This document shows, one piece after another, positions 1 to 12,900 of a stretch of DNA of 64,000 nt. Location: positions 496,001 through 560,000 of the forward strand of contig JAALGZ010000013.1 in assembly GCA_015227615.1 (NCBI GenBank), given 5' to 3'. A program made the translations under genes and the position numbers. Under the pieces are notes generated by a model that saw only the letters and a list, made by a program, of their open reading frames with translations, was not told the DNA's origin and did not search any database. Position 1 is the stretch's first letter. The number at the start of each line of letters is the position of its first letter. The stretch is from Labyrinthula sp. Ha. Taxonomy: Eukaryota > Sar > Bigyra > Labyrinthulida > Labyrinthulaceae.

Positions 1-2202
1 ATTTCCGACTCTGTTTTCGGTGTATCTTTTGTGCTGATCGTTTATTATCTTTCTTAAATCTCTTTGGGGAAAATTTAGCATCTACAAATTCGGTAAAATT
101 TTGGGCAGCTGATTTTTCAGCTGGGTTTCTCATCGCGCTTAACGGTAACTATCAGAATCGAATTTTGCAATACTGGCTTACCGTTATTACCGTTTAGAAG
201 TTCTTAACGGATTGTGAAATTAATGGCAAAAAAGGTCAGAACAATAATTCCATGGTGTGCTAAATTTTTCTTAATTTGATATTTTCTTCAAGAACACCCT
301 CTTTATGGTTCATGTTTGCTATTATTATTAGCCTATGTTTCTTGGAGGCTGCTCATAAACAAATATAGTGCTTATACTGCGCAGATATGTAACGGATCAG
401 ATTAGTAGCAAATAGCTAGTCACGAAGTTGATGCGGGTTAAGTTTTCCTTGCTCATGTCTACAATGGTTCTATACTCGAATACTTAATAATATTTTGGCT
501 ATTCTAATATTTTTCTGCTACTTTCGGCTAGACTTTCTTGGTTTTAACTTTAAGTATGACTAGAAAATGTATTGTTTGGTCAACCACCCAACGTATTACA
601 ACCCGCAGTTACTTGTCGCTATATCCGATACTCTCTCATTAGCTCTGTTTAGTAATGAATCCATGATTATGTTTAAGAATAATAACACTAAGTGCTTTTA
701 TTATGAGCCTATACCTATTTATCGTGAATAACGGCAAGATAAGAAACACTATTGTGAGAACAAAAAATTATGTGCTATGAAATGAGACGAATACGGACTA
801 AAAATCCCAGCGATTCTGAGCGTATGAGATCAGAGATTTAATAAACATCTTAATTTTTATTGTGAAGTTGGAGCCCGCTCAAAGTCCTGACCATAAACGT
901 AGTGAAGACAATAATATTTTTCCCCATAAGCTTCCATGCAAAGCACGAATTCTCTTACAAGTTACTGAATGGCAAAAAAATTCAGGCCGGTTTTGTATAA
1001 AAAATATGCTGATATTAGATTCTTAGCATGGTAAAATATCGAAGGATGACAAGAATACACTTTATTAAGTAACCGCTTCACGTCAAAAAGGACTTCTTCT
1101 CTCATGCCGCAACAGAACTATATTAAAAAATAGTTAAGGTTAAAAAAGCATTTACAAAAAAATAAAAATCCTTTGGTAGAATAATAATAAACAGCTACAA
1201 TAACGTGCTCTTTGTTTCTAGTATCCACTTTCGTTTTCATCCCTTCAAAGATATGAGCACCTAAGAACCTCAGATTTTACCAAGCATTCACACAAACCTC
1301 CGACCCAAGCTCAATGGAAAATACTCTGCCTCGAAGAAGAATTGTCATTAAAATAACTGTTTTTCTATCCAATAGACAGATTAAGCAATAAAAAAAAGCA
1401 CCAACAACTACTGCTGTATCCAACAAACGGCACTGAACCCAACCTTATTCTAGAATATTCCAAAAATGCTACTAAAAATTTATAGAGGACACAACTGCAA
1501 TATTCTTCAGAGAACATATATTTTAGCAGGTTATAATTAATTATAGTTTTTACGAGGCAAGAGTAAACAACTCTACTTCTTAGTTTGAATAATGTCTCCA
1601 GCATTGGATTTGTTCGATTACACCATTTTTCTGAGGTTTTTAAATCTTTCAAGGCTGCTAAGCTATAGCGGCTAAAGGGTCACATTAGGGGTTATCACTT
1701 AATAGAAAAATAATGTAGCAATTTCTGTGAGAAACGCAATTATTCTCGTGCCTTTCTCTTGACAAGACTGTCATATAACCTAGTTTGGTTAGGTGATCCC
1801 ACCTAGCCATAAATTTGACTTCAAACTGCCCAATTTTCTAGTAGAGGCATTTCAAGTTCACCAAATATGAATGTTCAAGAGGCGAGTCATTGGATATTTA
1901 TTCTTGATGTACTAAGTTCTCCCACTTCGATAGATGTGGAAAGGAAAACCAACCCAAAATAAATTGACTTCCACAGAAAAAGTTTTGGGGCTTAACATAC
2001 AACTATAATCCCAAAATAGTTTGGTCGTTCTATCTCTTGTTATCAAGAAAATGGGGCTATATTGGTTGTCTAAGCTAAATCATCTTTTCACGAGAATTCT
2101 GTATTTCTTATTAACATGGTACATTTCCATTTCCAATTGTTTCCTATTATTTTTTACTATTTCAAGTAATTTTGAAGCCCTTGAATTGCTAGTATCTAAT
2201 GT

Positions 2203-2220
2203 GTTCCCGTTTTCGGGAAC
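2203..2220. repeat. Perfect 7-bp hairpin with TTTT loop, then a T run
   Basis: The arms GTTCCCG and CGGGAAC are exact complements around a TTTT loop, and six T residues follow at once. In a bacterium this would look like an intrinsic terminator. Here no gene ends nearby, so it is probably a chance or structural palindrome. Confidence 0.5.
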
Positions 2221-3418
2221 TTTTTTCTTACAAAGTTTCATTCTCTTAAATGGCATGTACACATGATCTAGGGGTTATTTATTTTCTAGGTACGGATGGC
2301 GGGTAATGTGGATTTATGGAGGTGTGCTCAAGAATCTTATAAACTCTTGTTTTCTGGTCGTATAAGTTCGTAACTAAATGTGGAAAGCTGCTGATCATTA
2401 CTTTAGTAGTTTTAAATTGCGAGCTTTTCTATGTTTTTATGGTATAACACAGGGGTTTTGCGGTTTTATACAAGTCACTTTGAATGATGTTGAAAATTTT
2501 CATAACGGCCTTAAATTGTTTTAAATACTATTATGAATACAATTCGAAATTCTGGTATTTGTATTCACTTTTTCTTAGGCTCTTATTTTACTTGTTGTCT
2601 TCACATCCTAAATTTCTATCACATGGTCTTGATGTTACTGTGGCCTCCAGTCTATAGGATTCAAGGGTGTGTTTCTTCTTCTTTCTATTAATTACTTGAT
2701 CCGTAGAAACATGAGAATAAATAATAAAATTGTAACAGTAACGTCATAGTTGCGTATTCTCACTGCCACCCTGACTCTTAGTATTAAGAGGTTATTCCAG
2801 TAAAATATCTTCTACATTGTTAATTATCAGAAAATTATGTCCAGCTACATATAATCTCATAATATTACTAGGCTATGTGAAATATTTTGTCATCGTTTTC
2901 ATATGGACCAACATGCTTTGACTTTTATACAAGGATTCTGCGGGCTATATTAGTATCGATAATCAATAGGGAATCAGAATCGAAGCAAGAGTGCCCTAGC
3001 TGTTGTTAAATTTTATAAAATACAACTATATTCATGGAATAAGAATTGATCCTGCGAAGTTGATATTGCTTATATAGTGTTATCAAATCATGTATTAGGG
3101 GCAGATACTTGGGATCAGGGAGGTTAACTCATAATGAGTAGTTTCTAGCATAGTTCTATAAGAATGCATAAACATTTTAATGAAGAGAAGATATAGAATG
3201 AACTCATTGGGTATTCACGTAATGTAGAAGGTGAATTCTTACGATCTGATAAACTAAGCTTATATTATCGAATTAAACTTAGATACCCTTAACATATCAT
3301 TTTCAGTTGAAAACCTATAAGTTTCATGTTTTGAATGAATTATTGTGTGAAGTTAAAACTTGAAGAACAATTCTAATAATATAATTCTGAACCTTGGAGG
3401 GTTTTTCTAATTAAATAA

Positions 3419-3438
3419 ATATATATATATATATATAT
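3419..3438. repeat. (TA)n microsatellite
   Basis: An uninterrupted run of about ten TA dinucleotides in non-coding DNA, directly visible. Confidence 0.9.
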
Positions 3439-3590
3439 TTGTAATATTTTTAATAATCATTGAAAATGACTTTAATAATTACACACCTATCAATCTTTTG
3501 GAATAACTGTCTATACCAGGATAGTTCTATTTTTTCCAGTATTTTGTAACAAAGTTGTTACTATTGGAAATGTCTTACGATATCATTAAT

Positions 3591-3613
3591 TGTAGGAGAG
3601 AGATTTAAACTTG
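3591..3613 (+). repeat. Dispersed short repeat, copy 1
   Basis: Shares GTAGGAGAGAGATTT and the following AAC-TTG with 8684-8707, with one substitution and one inserted base. Similarity fades after about 25 bases. It may be the end of a small dispersed element. Confidence 0.4.
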
Positions 3614-4824
3614 TCATTGTATTATAAGAATCTACGAAGTTTTAAGTTTAAATGAAACCTGTTAACCAATAGGTTTAAGATTGATTCCTTGTTGAATATC
3701 TGAATTTTTCATAACCATCTTCTCTACTTGACAACACTCTACATGAAGTGATGTTAAGAAAAATATTCGCTTGAACAACAGGTGGGAGCTTGCGCTATCC
3801 AGGCATTCTTAATAGAATTATCCTGTTTTTTAATATATAAGATAGGATAAGATACTTTGATAATACGGAAACAACCTTGGAGTTCCTATTTTGTTTATTG
3901 TTTCGCCAAATATCCGATCCTCAGATAGGTTAGCAATATACTTTCTTCGAAAAAAGGTTTTCGTTTCAAATTCTTATTCCGAAAGAAAGTCTTTGACCCT
4001 TATACTGATGAGCATAGATCCAATGAAATCGAGTTATTTTAAATTTTTCATCTAATTCTAGAGAGATAATCTTGAAAAAACAAATTTTGAATAGTATATA
4101 TTATGTATCGTCTTGTAGACTCTAGTTTCATATCTTGCTGCTTTACACATGGCTCACTAGTTCTAACTTAGTCTCAGACCATAGTAGTTAGAAGGCAAAA
4201 ATTATTTATTATTTCGTAAACACATCATCCTTCATACACTATGATGATAAAGAAAAATATAAAAGGGCCCATATTTTATTTTAAATAAAAGAAGGAATCT
4301 CGTGAAGCTGAATGTGAGGTGACAGTCATGTTTAAAGCTTAAGTAATGCATGTAGTACCTGTGCATAACTCTTATATTATGTGCACTAAAACAAAAGTGC
4401 CAACATCTCCCTTTGAGATTACAATTAAGGATGAACAATTAACAAATAGAACTATACCAATTAAATATTCAATTCTTTTCTTTTGGGAAGACCTGGGCTA
4501 GCGATAACTCCATTTTGAATAAACTGCGAGATAATTAAACTTACCTTATAATTTTGGTTGGGGTAAGACATATGCATGTTCAAGTGAAAATATCTCTGCT
4601 GATACTAACGTCGTGCAGAACACTCCATTATTTCAGCGATCTGATCCAGCAAATAATTACCCTTACCCTTCATGTCTTCTACAGAATACTCTTGTTTTTC
4701 ATATGCTTAGCAACAGAATCTTATTCTAGGCTAAACCCAGACCTTCTTGTTTCTAAAATGTTCATCCTATAGTTAAATTCATTTGTCTTTTTTCACATAA
4801 TATTTTTATTTCATTTCCTCTTCG

Positions 4825-4845
4825 ATATATACATATATATATATG
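4825..4845. repeat. Imperfect (TA)n microsatellite
   Basis: A TA run of about 21 bases broken by one C, lying about 270 bases upstream of the seven-helix protein gene. Confidence 0.8.
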
Positions 4846-5114
4846 GTCATAATATGATTTGTGTGGTATCATTACCTCAATAGAGTATTAACATGTCCAA
4901 AAACCGATACAATTAGAATATTGTACCAAATATAATTGCCCAAAATGATTACAATTATTCTTATTAATTTGGTAAGCGATAGAAGTTAAGAAAACGATAT
5001 AACATATTGTCGGGATCAACAAAACGACTACTGGATACGGCACAATAACGCTAAAAATGTGTAGCTAGTCATTTATCCTCTTTTCAAACCCAAATTTCCC
5101 TGTTGGGCCAAAGA

Positions 5115-6083
5115 ATGAAGAACTCATCCTCTATTGATGATTGTCAGTTACCATTGCTATACAACGAAAGAGAGGATCTTTGCTCAACATCAGTTTATGA
5201 ATACTACGCACCCCTGTCTTACTATTTGACAATAGGCTTTACAATTTTGGGAACAGTTATATTTCTATATTTCTGCTACCTTATGAAAAAACTTCTATGT
5301 AAGCAACCTTTGACAAGTAAGAATTGGAGAAACCACTTTTTCAGATACAAATTCATTATGTTTTTTCTCCTAATACTTGGAATATTTTTTTGTATTTTTC
5401 ATATTCTTTGCCGAAGTTTCATAAAATATTCAATTGAAAGCAAATTAGGAAAAATAAGTGCGCTGATGTGCGCATACTTATCGCTTTTTAATTACATAGG
5501 AACTTTTTTTTTCTTTCCAATTCTTATTAAGCTTGTTGGATTTGAAAACAATGATAAAACGTTTAGTGAATTTCAAACGACAATATTACGAATAATATTT
5601 ATTACTAATGCTCCATTTTTCTTCTTGGTACATTTTATTGTGTTGGGAAATTTTATGACAACAAAACAATTTATTATACTTCTCCTTTCTCAATCCTTAG
5701 TTAATGCTGGAATACTTATATTCTTGTGTATTAATATTATCAATATAGTTATTGACAAAATTTATTTCCTTGAGACTGCTTTTATTCAACATGGTCGACC
5801 TAAAAGGGAAAGAAATAAACTACACACGTTTCTTATCAAATTAAAGATTTCACAGCTGGGAGCAATTCTACATCTTAGTGTTTTTAGTCTAATTACCATA
5901 CCTTTTATATCTACCATTTTTTATAATGATATAATTCCTTTTTATATATTCTTCATATATGTTGGACTTGCTCCTCTAAGTGCCTGTCCGTTATTATTTC
6001 ACTTTAGTATTTATATTTTACCTGGATCGGAACAATGTTTTTCTGTAGATATTGTTACAACAGCTATGAGTTCACAAATGTAA
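5115..6083 (+). CDS. Seven-helix membrane protein, unknown family
   Basis: An intronless gene of 322 codons. The first ATG at 5115 is taken as the start; the frame is open slightly upstream but has no earlier ATG there. It ends in TAA. The protein has a polar acidic N-terminus of about 35 residues and then seven hydrophobic segments at roughly 37-57, 80-99, 115-140, 158-180, 185-213, 248-270 and 273-302. A basic loop (HGRPKRERNK) lies between the fifth and sixth, and the tail is short. This layout fits a GPCR-like or other seven-helix receptor with an outside N-terminus and a basic inner loop. I see no diagnostic motif such as DRY, NPxxY or a retinal-binding lysine pattern, so no family is assigned. 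It stands alone in about 18 kb of otherwise gene-poor DNA. The hydrophobic composition is partly what AT-rich codons produce by chance, but a 969-base open frame with clean loop and helix alternation is unlikely to be noise. Confidence 0.7.
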   Translation: MKNSSSIDDCQLPLLYNEREDLCSTSVYEYYAPLSYYLTIGFTILGTVIFLYFCYLMKKLLCKQPLTSKNWRNHFFRYKFIMFFLLILGIFFCIFHILCRSFIKYSIESKLGKISALMCAYLSLFNYIGTFFFFPILIKLVGFENNDKTFSEFQTTILRIIFITNAPFFFLVHFIVLGNFMTTKQFIILLLSQSLVNAGILIFLCINIINIVIDKIYFLETAFIQHGRPKRERNKLHTFLIKLKISQLGAILHLSVFSLITIPFISTIFYNDIIPFYIFFIYVGLAPLSACPLLFHFSIYILPGSEQCFSVDIVTTAMSSQM

Positions 6084-9000
6084 AGTTTTTTAGAAGAATT
6101 TGTTGCGTGGAGATAGGGTTATTTGATTATAAGTGTAGTGAGAATACAGTTTAGAGCAACTAAAAATTGTTTTTGGAAAACAAATCAGTTCAACAGAAAA
6201 GTTCTTTTAGGGTAGAGAATTGGGGAAAGGAAGATGAAGACTTTGAAGGTAAAATTACACTATCTTTAGAGTACCTATTTCAAGGTTGTAGTAGAATTTG
6301 GTAGAAAGTAGATAGGAACGCTGTTTTTTTTTGGTTCATAGAAGGCTTTATGGATTTTTTTCTTTTTATTAATGGAACTTTCTCCGGTAATAGTTTTTTC
6401 TCAATGAACATTCTTGGATATGTATATATGTTAGGAAAAGTGTTAGTAATAACTAATATTTATAGAATATCTAAAAATCTGAAAGTCTGATCTCTAAAAA
6501 TATAGTTATTTTCGTAGATAACCTGAATTAGCTGGTAAAGAATATTCTCAAGAATAATCAGAAAAGTAGAAAACAGTTTTACTCCGTGGTTAAGGAAAAT
6601 GCAAGTATAGTAAAAGAATCAACATCATAAGTAAATGATCAAATAATTAACTTCCGAGAAAAGTGAAACCTATTGAAATATAGCATTAGAGAGAGATTAA
6701 ATGATTATTGTTTCTATCTTATATCTGTCATTAGGTATGGATTTCAATAAGATACTTATGGCAAATTATCATTAGCAAGAAAGTTTAATGACCTTTCAGA
6801 CCTAAACTAGAGCAAAATATTGGTGTGCAGACTCTATGAAGAAAAGGGATAATCATTAACAATACTATATTCCCTATTTTTCTACAAGTAATACTCAAAA
6901 AAAGAGATATGAACATGGAGATGATATTAAACTCCTAGTTCTCGGTTCTATCAGATGTTTTCTTGTTTGCAAAGTATTATGAGAGTACCGAGGAGAGCAA
7001 TTAGTTCTTATTCTTAGTGGCTTTACTATATTGGCATTGAGAGTTTTAAACAAGCTCTTTGTGAGATGTTATTTATGAAAGACTATTGTAAGTTATGATA
7101 TGTGATTTAGTGCATAATATTGTACCTTTAAGATTTAGTTATGACCCAGACTATAGCATTTTACAAATTTAGAATATTAACAAAATACTAGAAGACAGGC
7201 CGCGTTTTAAAGAGCTTTCACCGGTTATCAATGAAACCGCTTCAATGTTATTTCTCTTGCAGTCTTTGCAAGACTCATGCTACATTTTTTTTCCAGTTAC
7301 AGTATCATTTTCTTACTATCTTCCCACTTTCCTGTCCTTATTCGAATTGTTAATTTTGCTTATGGAACCAAAATAAATTATCTTACTGTCAAGGTGATAA
7401 TAATTCTATTATAATGGTAAAGCTCGTTCCTCAATAATTTACTATTGCATACGAGAAATATCTTTGGTATTTTAAAAGGGTAATAAAACAAACTACTACG
7501 TAAAATTTGTACCGTTTTGCATCTTTACCTACCTAATCTATAGCATTGAATAAGGCATCATGCTCAACTCTATATTGGCTAGGGAATATTGTTTGTACTT
7601 TTCTTACTTAGACTCATTTTCTTTCAATTTTCATGTTACAAGCATTATAGGAACTTAATTTTAAATGTTTGATGGAAATAGTAAGCATTAGCAGCTACAC
7701 CTCCTGATAGAGGAAGTTTAACCTGACCTCCAACCTTTCTGAAACATCGAAATTACCAACAGAAAACTTTGGAACTTTAGAGGTCTTGATGAACAATATA
7801 TCCTTTAACAGCCTAAAAATATTATTTCTTGAACTTTTTTATGCATTAAGATGGTTGGATCTGAATATATGGAATATTCAGGAGTTACATTTGAATTAGC
7901 AGAGGAATTGAAGCGCACCACAGAACACTGCAACCCACTCTGCTAACAGATTCCTATCTAATGGACATGATATATGGATTCCTCTGGAACCTATTGTCCT
8001 GAGAGGATTTTCAGGATCTGGTGGAACACATTTATTACTAGGATATCTCACTCCATGTGTTGTGGTTTTTTATGTGATATATTAGTTCCAGCTTTGGAAA
8101 TTTCGTTTGAGTTCCAAAGAAGACTGTTATGATACAAGGGTTCTCGGCATACAGATTTTCTTTACCAACATATATGTTTAGGTTGCAATATTTAGGCATA
8201 TTTTGAACTTTCATTGTGATTTGGTTAATGTGAGGAATACTGCATTTTAGATTTGTAGTGTTGTCATGAAGGGTATTTTCTGGACCTGTTATAAACTCGA
8301 TTTCATTGTTATAAGCATGTTATGATATGGAACCCTTTCTGGTATAACGGTAAAGTAACGAATCTTGTTGAGGTGCAATATTACCGTTAATTTTCGTTTT
8401 CATTTTGATAGAACAGTTAGGCTAAGTGTAAGAAGTTTAAGAAGTTAATAGTTTTTTGGAAAGCTTCTTGTTATATTACGAGTGTGATCAGTTTATTGAA
8501 GTTTATTTTCCGATGTTTTGGTTTAAAGCCTCCTTATTCTTGTCGGGAAAACTTAAGAGCAAGAGTACAAAGACGATAATCGCAATACATGCCAAACTTC
8601 GTCAAGATATCCTATCATAATTCAAATTTCCCTTCGGTATATCGTTGAAAATTATAGTTTCCTTTTTTTAACTTGTTATGTTTTGTAGGAGAGAGATTTC
8701 AACCTTGAGATAGTGTAAGTTTTTCTGAAGAGGCATTGGATTTGATAGAATATATTTGAAATTGTTTGATAGTAGCTTTGATCTTGATTATCAATGAGAC
8801 AATTGAGATTTTGATACGTATCAATTAAATCTGAATTTATTTGATAATTAATTAATTAATATTACAAGGCTTCACCACATGGCCTCGAAGAAACTAACTT
8901 TTTTTTAATTTTAGCACTGTTTAGAAAATCTACCGGAAATGGCCAACTAGAGCATCAGTAAGTGAGAAAAAGCAGATAATTATGCAAAACCATCCAGTCT

Positions 9001-9540
9001 TTCAAGACTTTCATACAGGATAAGAGCAGAATTAGCTTTCTTGCTTTCCTAAATGAAGCTAATGTGGGAACAAATTCAGTGATAACGATTGGATTACAAA
9101 CATTTAGCCAAAATTGTATTGTCAATATTAATGATTGTCAATAAGAAAATACGAGTAATAAGCCTTATTGATAATTTATCAATGACACAAAAACAAACTA
9201 ATATTTAATATGCTCATATTACGCACATCTGAGCTTATATTAGCTGGGGTTTGTAAGTAGTTTATCAGCTGACACAACTATAACCTTAAACCCCATTAAA
9301 TATTTTACCAAACTTTAGCTCTGCTGCGGGTGAGGATCATCATTTGCATATATAAAGTACTTAAAGTAAATAGGTGTAATAAAGTTGAACAAGCTTTGAC
9401 TGAGCTATGTTTGACGCAGTTCAAGATCTTCTACTAGCTGATTTTGTTTCTTGAAGACTGTATGTCGCTATTTCAGAGGCAAATAATTGTAATTCAAGCG
9501 TAGCCAACTGAATCGTGTAGCAATGTGTGAAAAAGCTGTA
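6084..9540. other. Gene-poor AT-rich stretch
   Basis: No conserved coding sequence is recognised. A 24-base segment at 8684-8707 nearly repeats one at 3591-3613. TAACGG/TTACCGTTA motifs occur at about 8345-8386. Confidence 0.65.
8684..8707 (+). repeat. Dispersed short repeat, copy 2
   Basis: Partner of 3591-3613 in the same orientation, about 5.1 kb downstream. A weaker third match (GGAGAGAGATTTT) is seen near 33177. Confidence 0.4.
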
Positions 9541-9554
9541 GATACGGGCATGCT

Positions 9555-9930
9555 AAGCACTAGAAAATGAATATATGGTACAGGGACAAAAGATGGTCCC
9601 GGAAACTAAACGCCACAGAAATTAAAGAATATTTTGTAGCCATTGTATCACTATCATGGATATACAGTAAATTATCATAGGAGGTTATTACCGACAGCTG
9701 AGGAATTCTTCCAGTGGTTGAGCGAGTCCCCAAACTGTATCAAGGGAATAGCTAAGGAGGCCTGGTAGACACGGCAAGGATTTCCGAAAGAGCAATGGCC
9801 CGATTCTTTCTGCGTGTGCAATGAGGAACCCAATGATAAACTCCCTGAAAGTTTATGAAAACTTTCCGAGGAATTGACTGAAAAACTCATTGAGGAAGAG
9901 AGTGACAAATGGGTAGAGGAATTATTTTAG
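9555..9930 (+). pseudogene. Decayed coding-like stretch, unidentified
   Basis: Within very AT-rich DNA this segment is less AT-biased. Read on the + strand it gives protein-like translation in pieces: KLNATEIKEYFVAIVSLSW, then LPTAEEFFQWLSESPNC, then a Glu/Lys-rich end with ELTEKLIEEESDKWVEELF. Several interruptions mean it is not a working gene. The first piece faintly recalls the segment before the catalytic core of DDE transposases of the piggyBac type, but that is not enough for an assignment. It could equally be a dead host gene. The complementary open frame is serine-rich and is probably a shadow. Confidence 0.3.
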
Positions 9931-12900
9931 TAGCTAGATGGGTGTTCCTTAGGAGCAAACAAAGGATTTCTAGAGAATCAATAAGGTTTTGATGATCCTC
10001 TATGAGTTCCTCATTGACGTGTTTTAGTTTCATAACTATGTTTTCAGGATGTTTAAAATTTTAAAAACTTCCTTTCAGTGAGTGTGAGAAAGAAGGTGCT
10101 CGATTAGCTAGTGGAAGATTTTCAGCAGTCTATACCCATAGTCACTAATATCAATATTTTGTATATTTGCTTCAATACAAACTGATTATTATAATTTACA
10201 TTATGCTAAGTAGTCCCAAATTTCTAACTGATTAGTAATATTTCATCCATTTCACCGATGAATATTCTTGAACTATACAATACCTGAATTTCAGTTTGTT
10301 TGATTTTCCATAAATTTCATCCATATGTTAAGATTTTAGTTGATGACAAACCTAAACTGTTTCAAAAATTACTTCAAGTATACGCACAGTGATCAACGTC
10401 AAGTTTTTAAGTATTATTTTATTTCTGGTATTAATTTTGCTGTTACTATTGATGCTATCACTTTAAATGGATATCAATTACTTCTTGAATTTATTTTAAT
10501 GACTTGGAAATCCAGAAATTGCTTATAGGTACTAATATTTCATTTCTTACCTTCAAGAAACTTAGGTAATCAACAAGTCTTGCTCCTTCGCAGCTTAATT
10601 TGGGGTAATTCCCTTGTGAATTTGAATATAATATTGAGATCTTCACTGGATATTATAATAGGTGCGGCTTGAGAATATTTAAAGAAATTTTAGATTCTCA
10701 ATTCATTAAGTATACTAAAAAACAAAGAACTGCACATAAATATACGGAGTAGAGATTTATTAATTAACAATGAAAAATCAGGATTGAAATGTTGTGACAG
10801 ACCAGTATGCAATCTAACAAGTCTGGAAGTATTCAAATTCTCTTACAAGTGCACTGTAATATTTTTTTCTGTATTAGCTGCTGCAACACTATTCGCTCTC
10901 TTATGATATAGATTCTAGGCTTCATAACCAGTTGATTAGATTATTTACATTTAGTAGAACATATACTCCTTATAAAAAACATATGACAAAACAGTATTGT
11001 GTATAATTTCAAGAGCCAAGACATAATCTTAAGCACTCTAACATATAAAACGTATACACCTAATTGAAAAATAATTGATTAACTTAGTAAACTTGTTGTT
11101 TGGTTGTAGTGATATGTTTCTATTATCTGCCCCGCTTTGATTTCTCTTTATACCTCTTAAACATATCTCTATTGAAAATCTTAATTTTTTGAAATTATAG
11201 AATGTATTTGTTATCTATTCAGTTTATTCTACAATATTTATCAAAGTTAGTGCTTTTTCATGCTATTTTCGTTGCAATGGCTCTGAGTGTAAGAAGGATA
11301 GTTTTGATACTTTCAATAAGGCATTGGTTTACATATTGCCAGCTCCAGTTGATATTATACAGGAAATCTACAATACAAGGTGGTACCACATAGTTAAATA
11401 GAAGTTGTACCATTGCTCTCAATATTTCCAGTATATGATACCTGACATTTGAAAGTTTTGGTCAACATGTGTGCCCTTTCAATAGTGCCCCTTTTATATC
11501 CTTTACCTCCTTAAGATATATGTTGACGTTGTTTCTTAGTAAAACTCGCTAGATTTTACTACAGAATAAAATAACTTGAAAACTATCAAATTATACATGA
11601 TAGTTTAACAATGTTTCCGCGGTACTAAGCATTTTCATTGATTCAGGGATTTACTGTGGTTAACATTGCATCCACACTCGAGGAAGCACATGTAGAGTTT
11701 CTCTCATATGTTATTGCTAGTATTTGACAACTAAGTACTAAGAATGTAGAGTTGACAACGAAACATGCATCTGATCGAATATATCATGCTTTATTTTTCT
11801 TATATGTTATATGTGATAGATACTAATGTTACCAGAAATTCTAGCTAAGATTTTATTCATACCAATAATACATTTATTTATATTTATTCTTAGAATACAG
11901 GATTGAAAGCTCTAATGCACATAAGAGTTCAAGCATAATTAGAGCTTTAATATAGCCAAATATTGGAATAAATAATTTTATTATTCCTATATTGGGTTCC
12001 TGTTTTAACATATTTAAGTATTTAGCAGAGGTTAGTTTAAGGGAATTAGAAAAAATTTTTAAGAAGATGTTTAATATATATTTCTCCTTTGCGATAACAA
12101 TTAATTGACTTCTAGAAGACCTCTCTAGAAAAATTTATTTTCAGAATTATATATATATAATAAAGAGACAGTTCTTACATATATAGAAGTTGCATGTTAG
12201 TGTAAGTATGTAAAGATAAAAACTCTCTACTATATACTTCGCATCTAAGTACTGATTATTTTTTAGATAAATACTTGAATTATCGGGAAATTGATTTTGC
12301 ACGGAAAAGTCTACCTTATACCTAGCTAATTACATATGTTATGAGGGTATGGTAGGGTATAATCTCTAACCATTATATACAAGTCCCATTTTTTAATCCT
12401 TAGCGAGCTAATTATAGAGACAAGCACTAGGATTTTTTTCGTATTAAATATCATATAGCGAACCTGATCTCCCTTTTCAATTTTTCTATAGACAATACTC
12501 TATAATATATCTAGTTTGATAATCTTCAACACAAATAACGAAAGATGTCACTGAAACATTTATATTCATATTACATATTAGGTATTTATATCTGGTAGTA
12601 AATATTCGAATTAATTATATACAGTAAGGTCTAGAATAATGGTTAAATCGATTGGAGACTAGAAATGAAATATTATAGACTTTGAGTCTATTTTCGGGCT
12701 ATGGAACAAAGAACAATCTTTACTTCATGATAAATTTTCTTAGACTTTGATCTATCTATTTACGTCATGGCGATTATAACACAAGTAAACATATAATCGC
12801 CAAAAAGTGCGGGTTTATACTTACCACTCTACGTTTTGATGAAGTAACTTTATCATATTAAGACACTTTGTATTTCATAAATAAACGGTCTATTCAGTTT

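Larger units (their letters stand above)
1..5114. other. Gene-poor AT-rich stretch
   Basis: I see no conserved protein, tRNA or rRNA here. Open frames are short, overlap on both strands and have low-complexity hydrophobic translations typical of AT-rich non-coding DNA. Visible details are a TA microsatellite near 3419-3438, a second one near 4825-4845, a short perfect hairpin at 2203-2220, and a cluster of TACCGTTA/TAACGG motifs at about 138-217. Confidence 0.7.

Noticed and set aside
2203-2226. Bacterial-type intrinsic terminator
   Set aside because: The hairpin and T run look right, but the window is eukaryotic and no gene ends here.
2021-2266. Open frames on both strands, about 60-80 codons
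   Set aside because: Overlapping frames with low-complexity hydrophobic or Lys-rich translation; expected by chance in AT-rich DNA.
9555-9930. PiggyBac transposase
   Set aside because: Only one short piece resembles the family and no catalytic aspartates can be placed.
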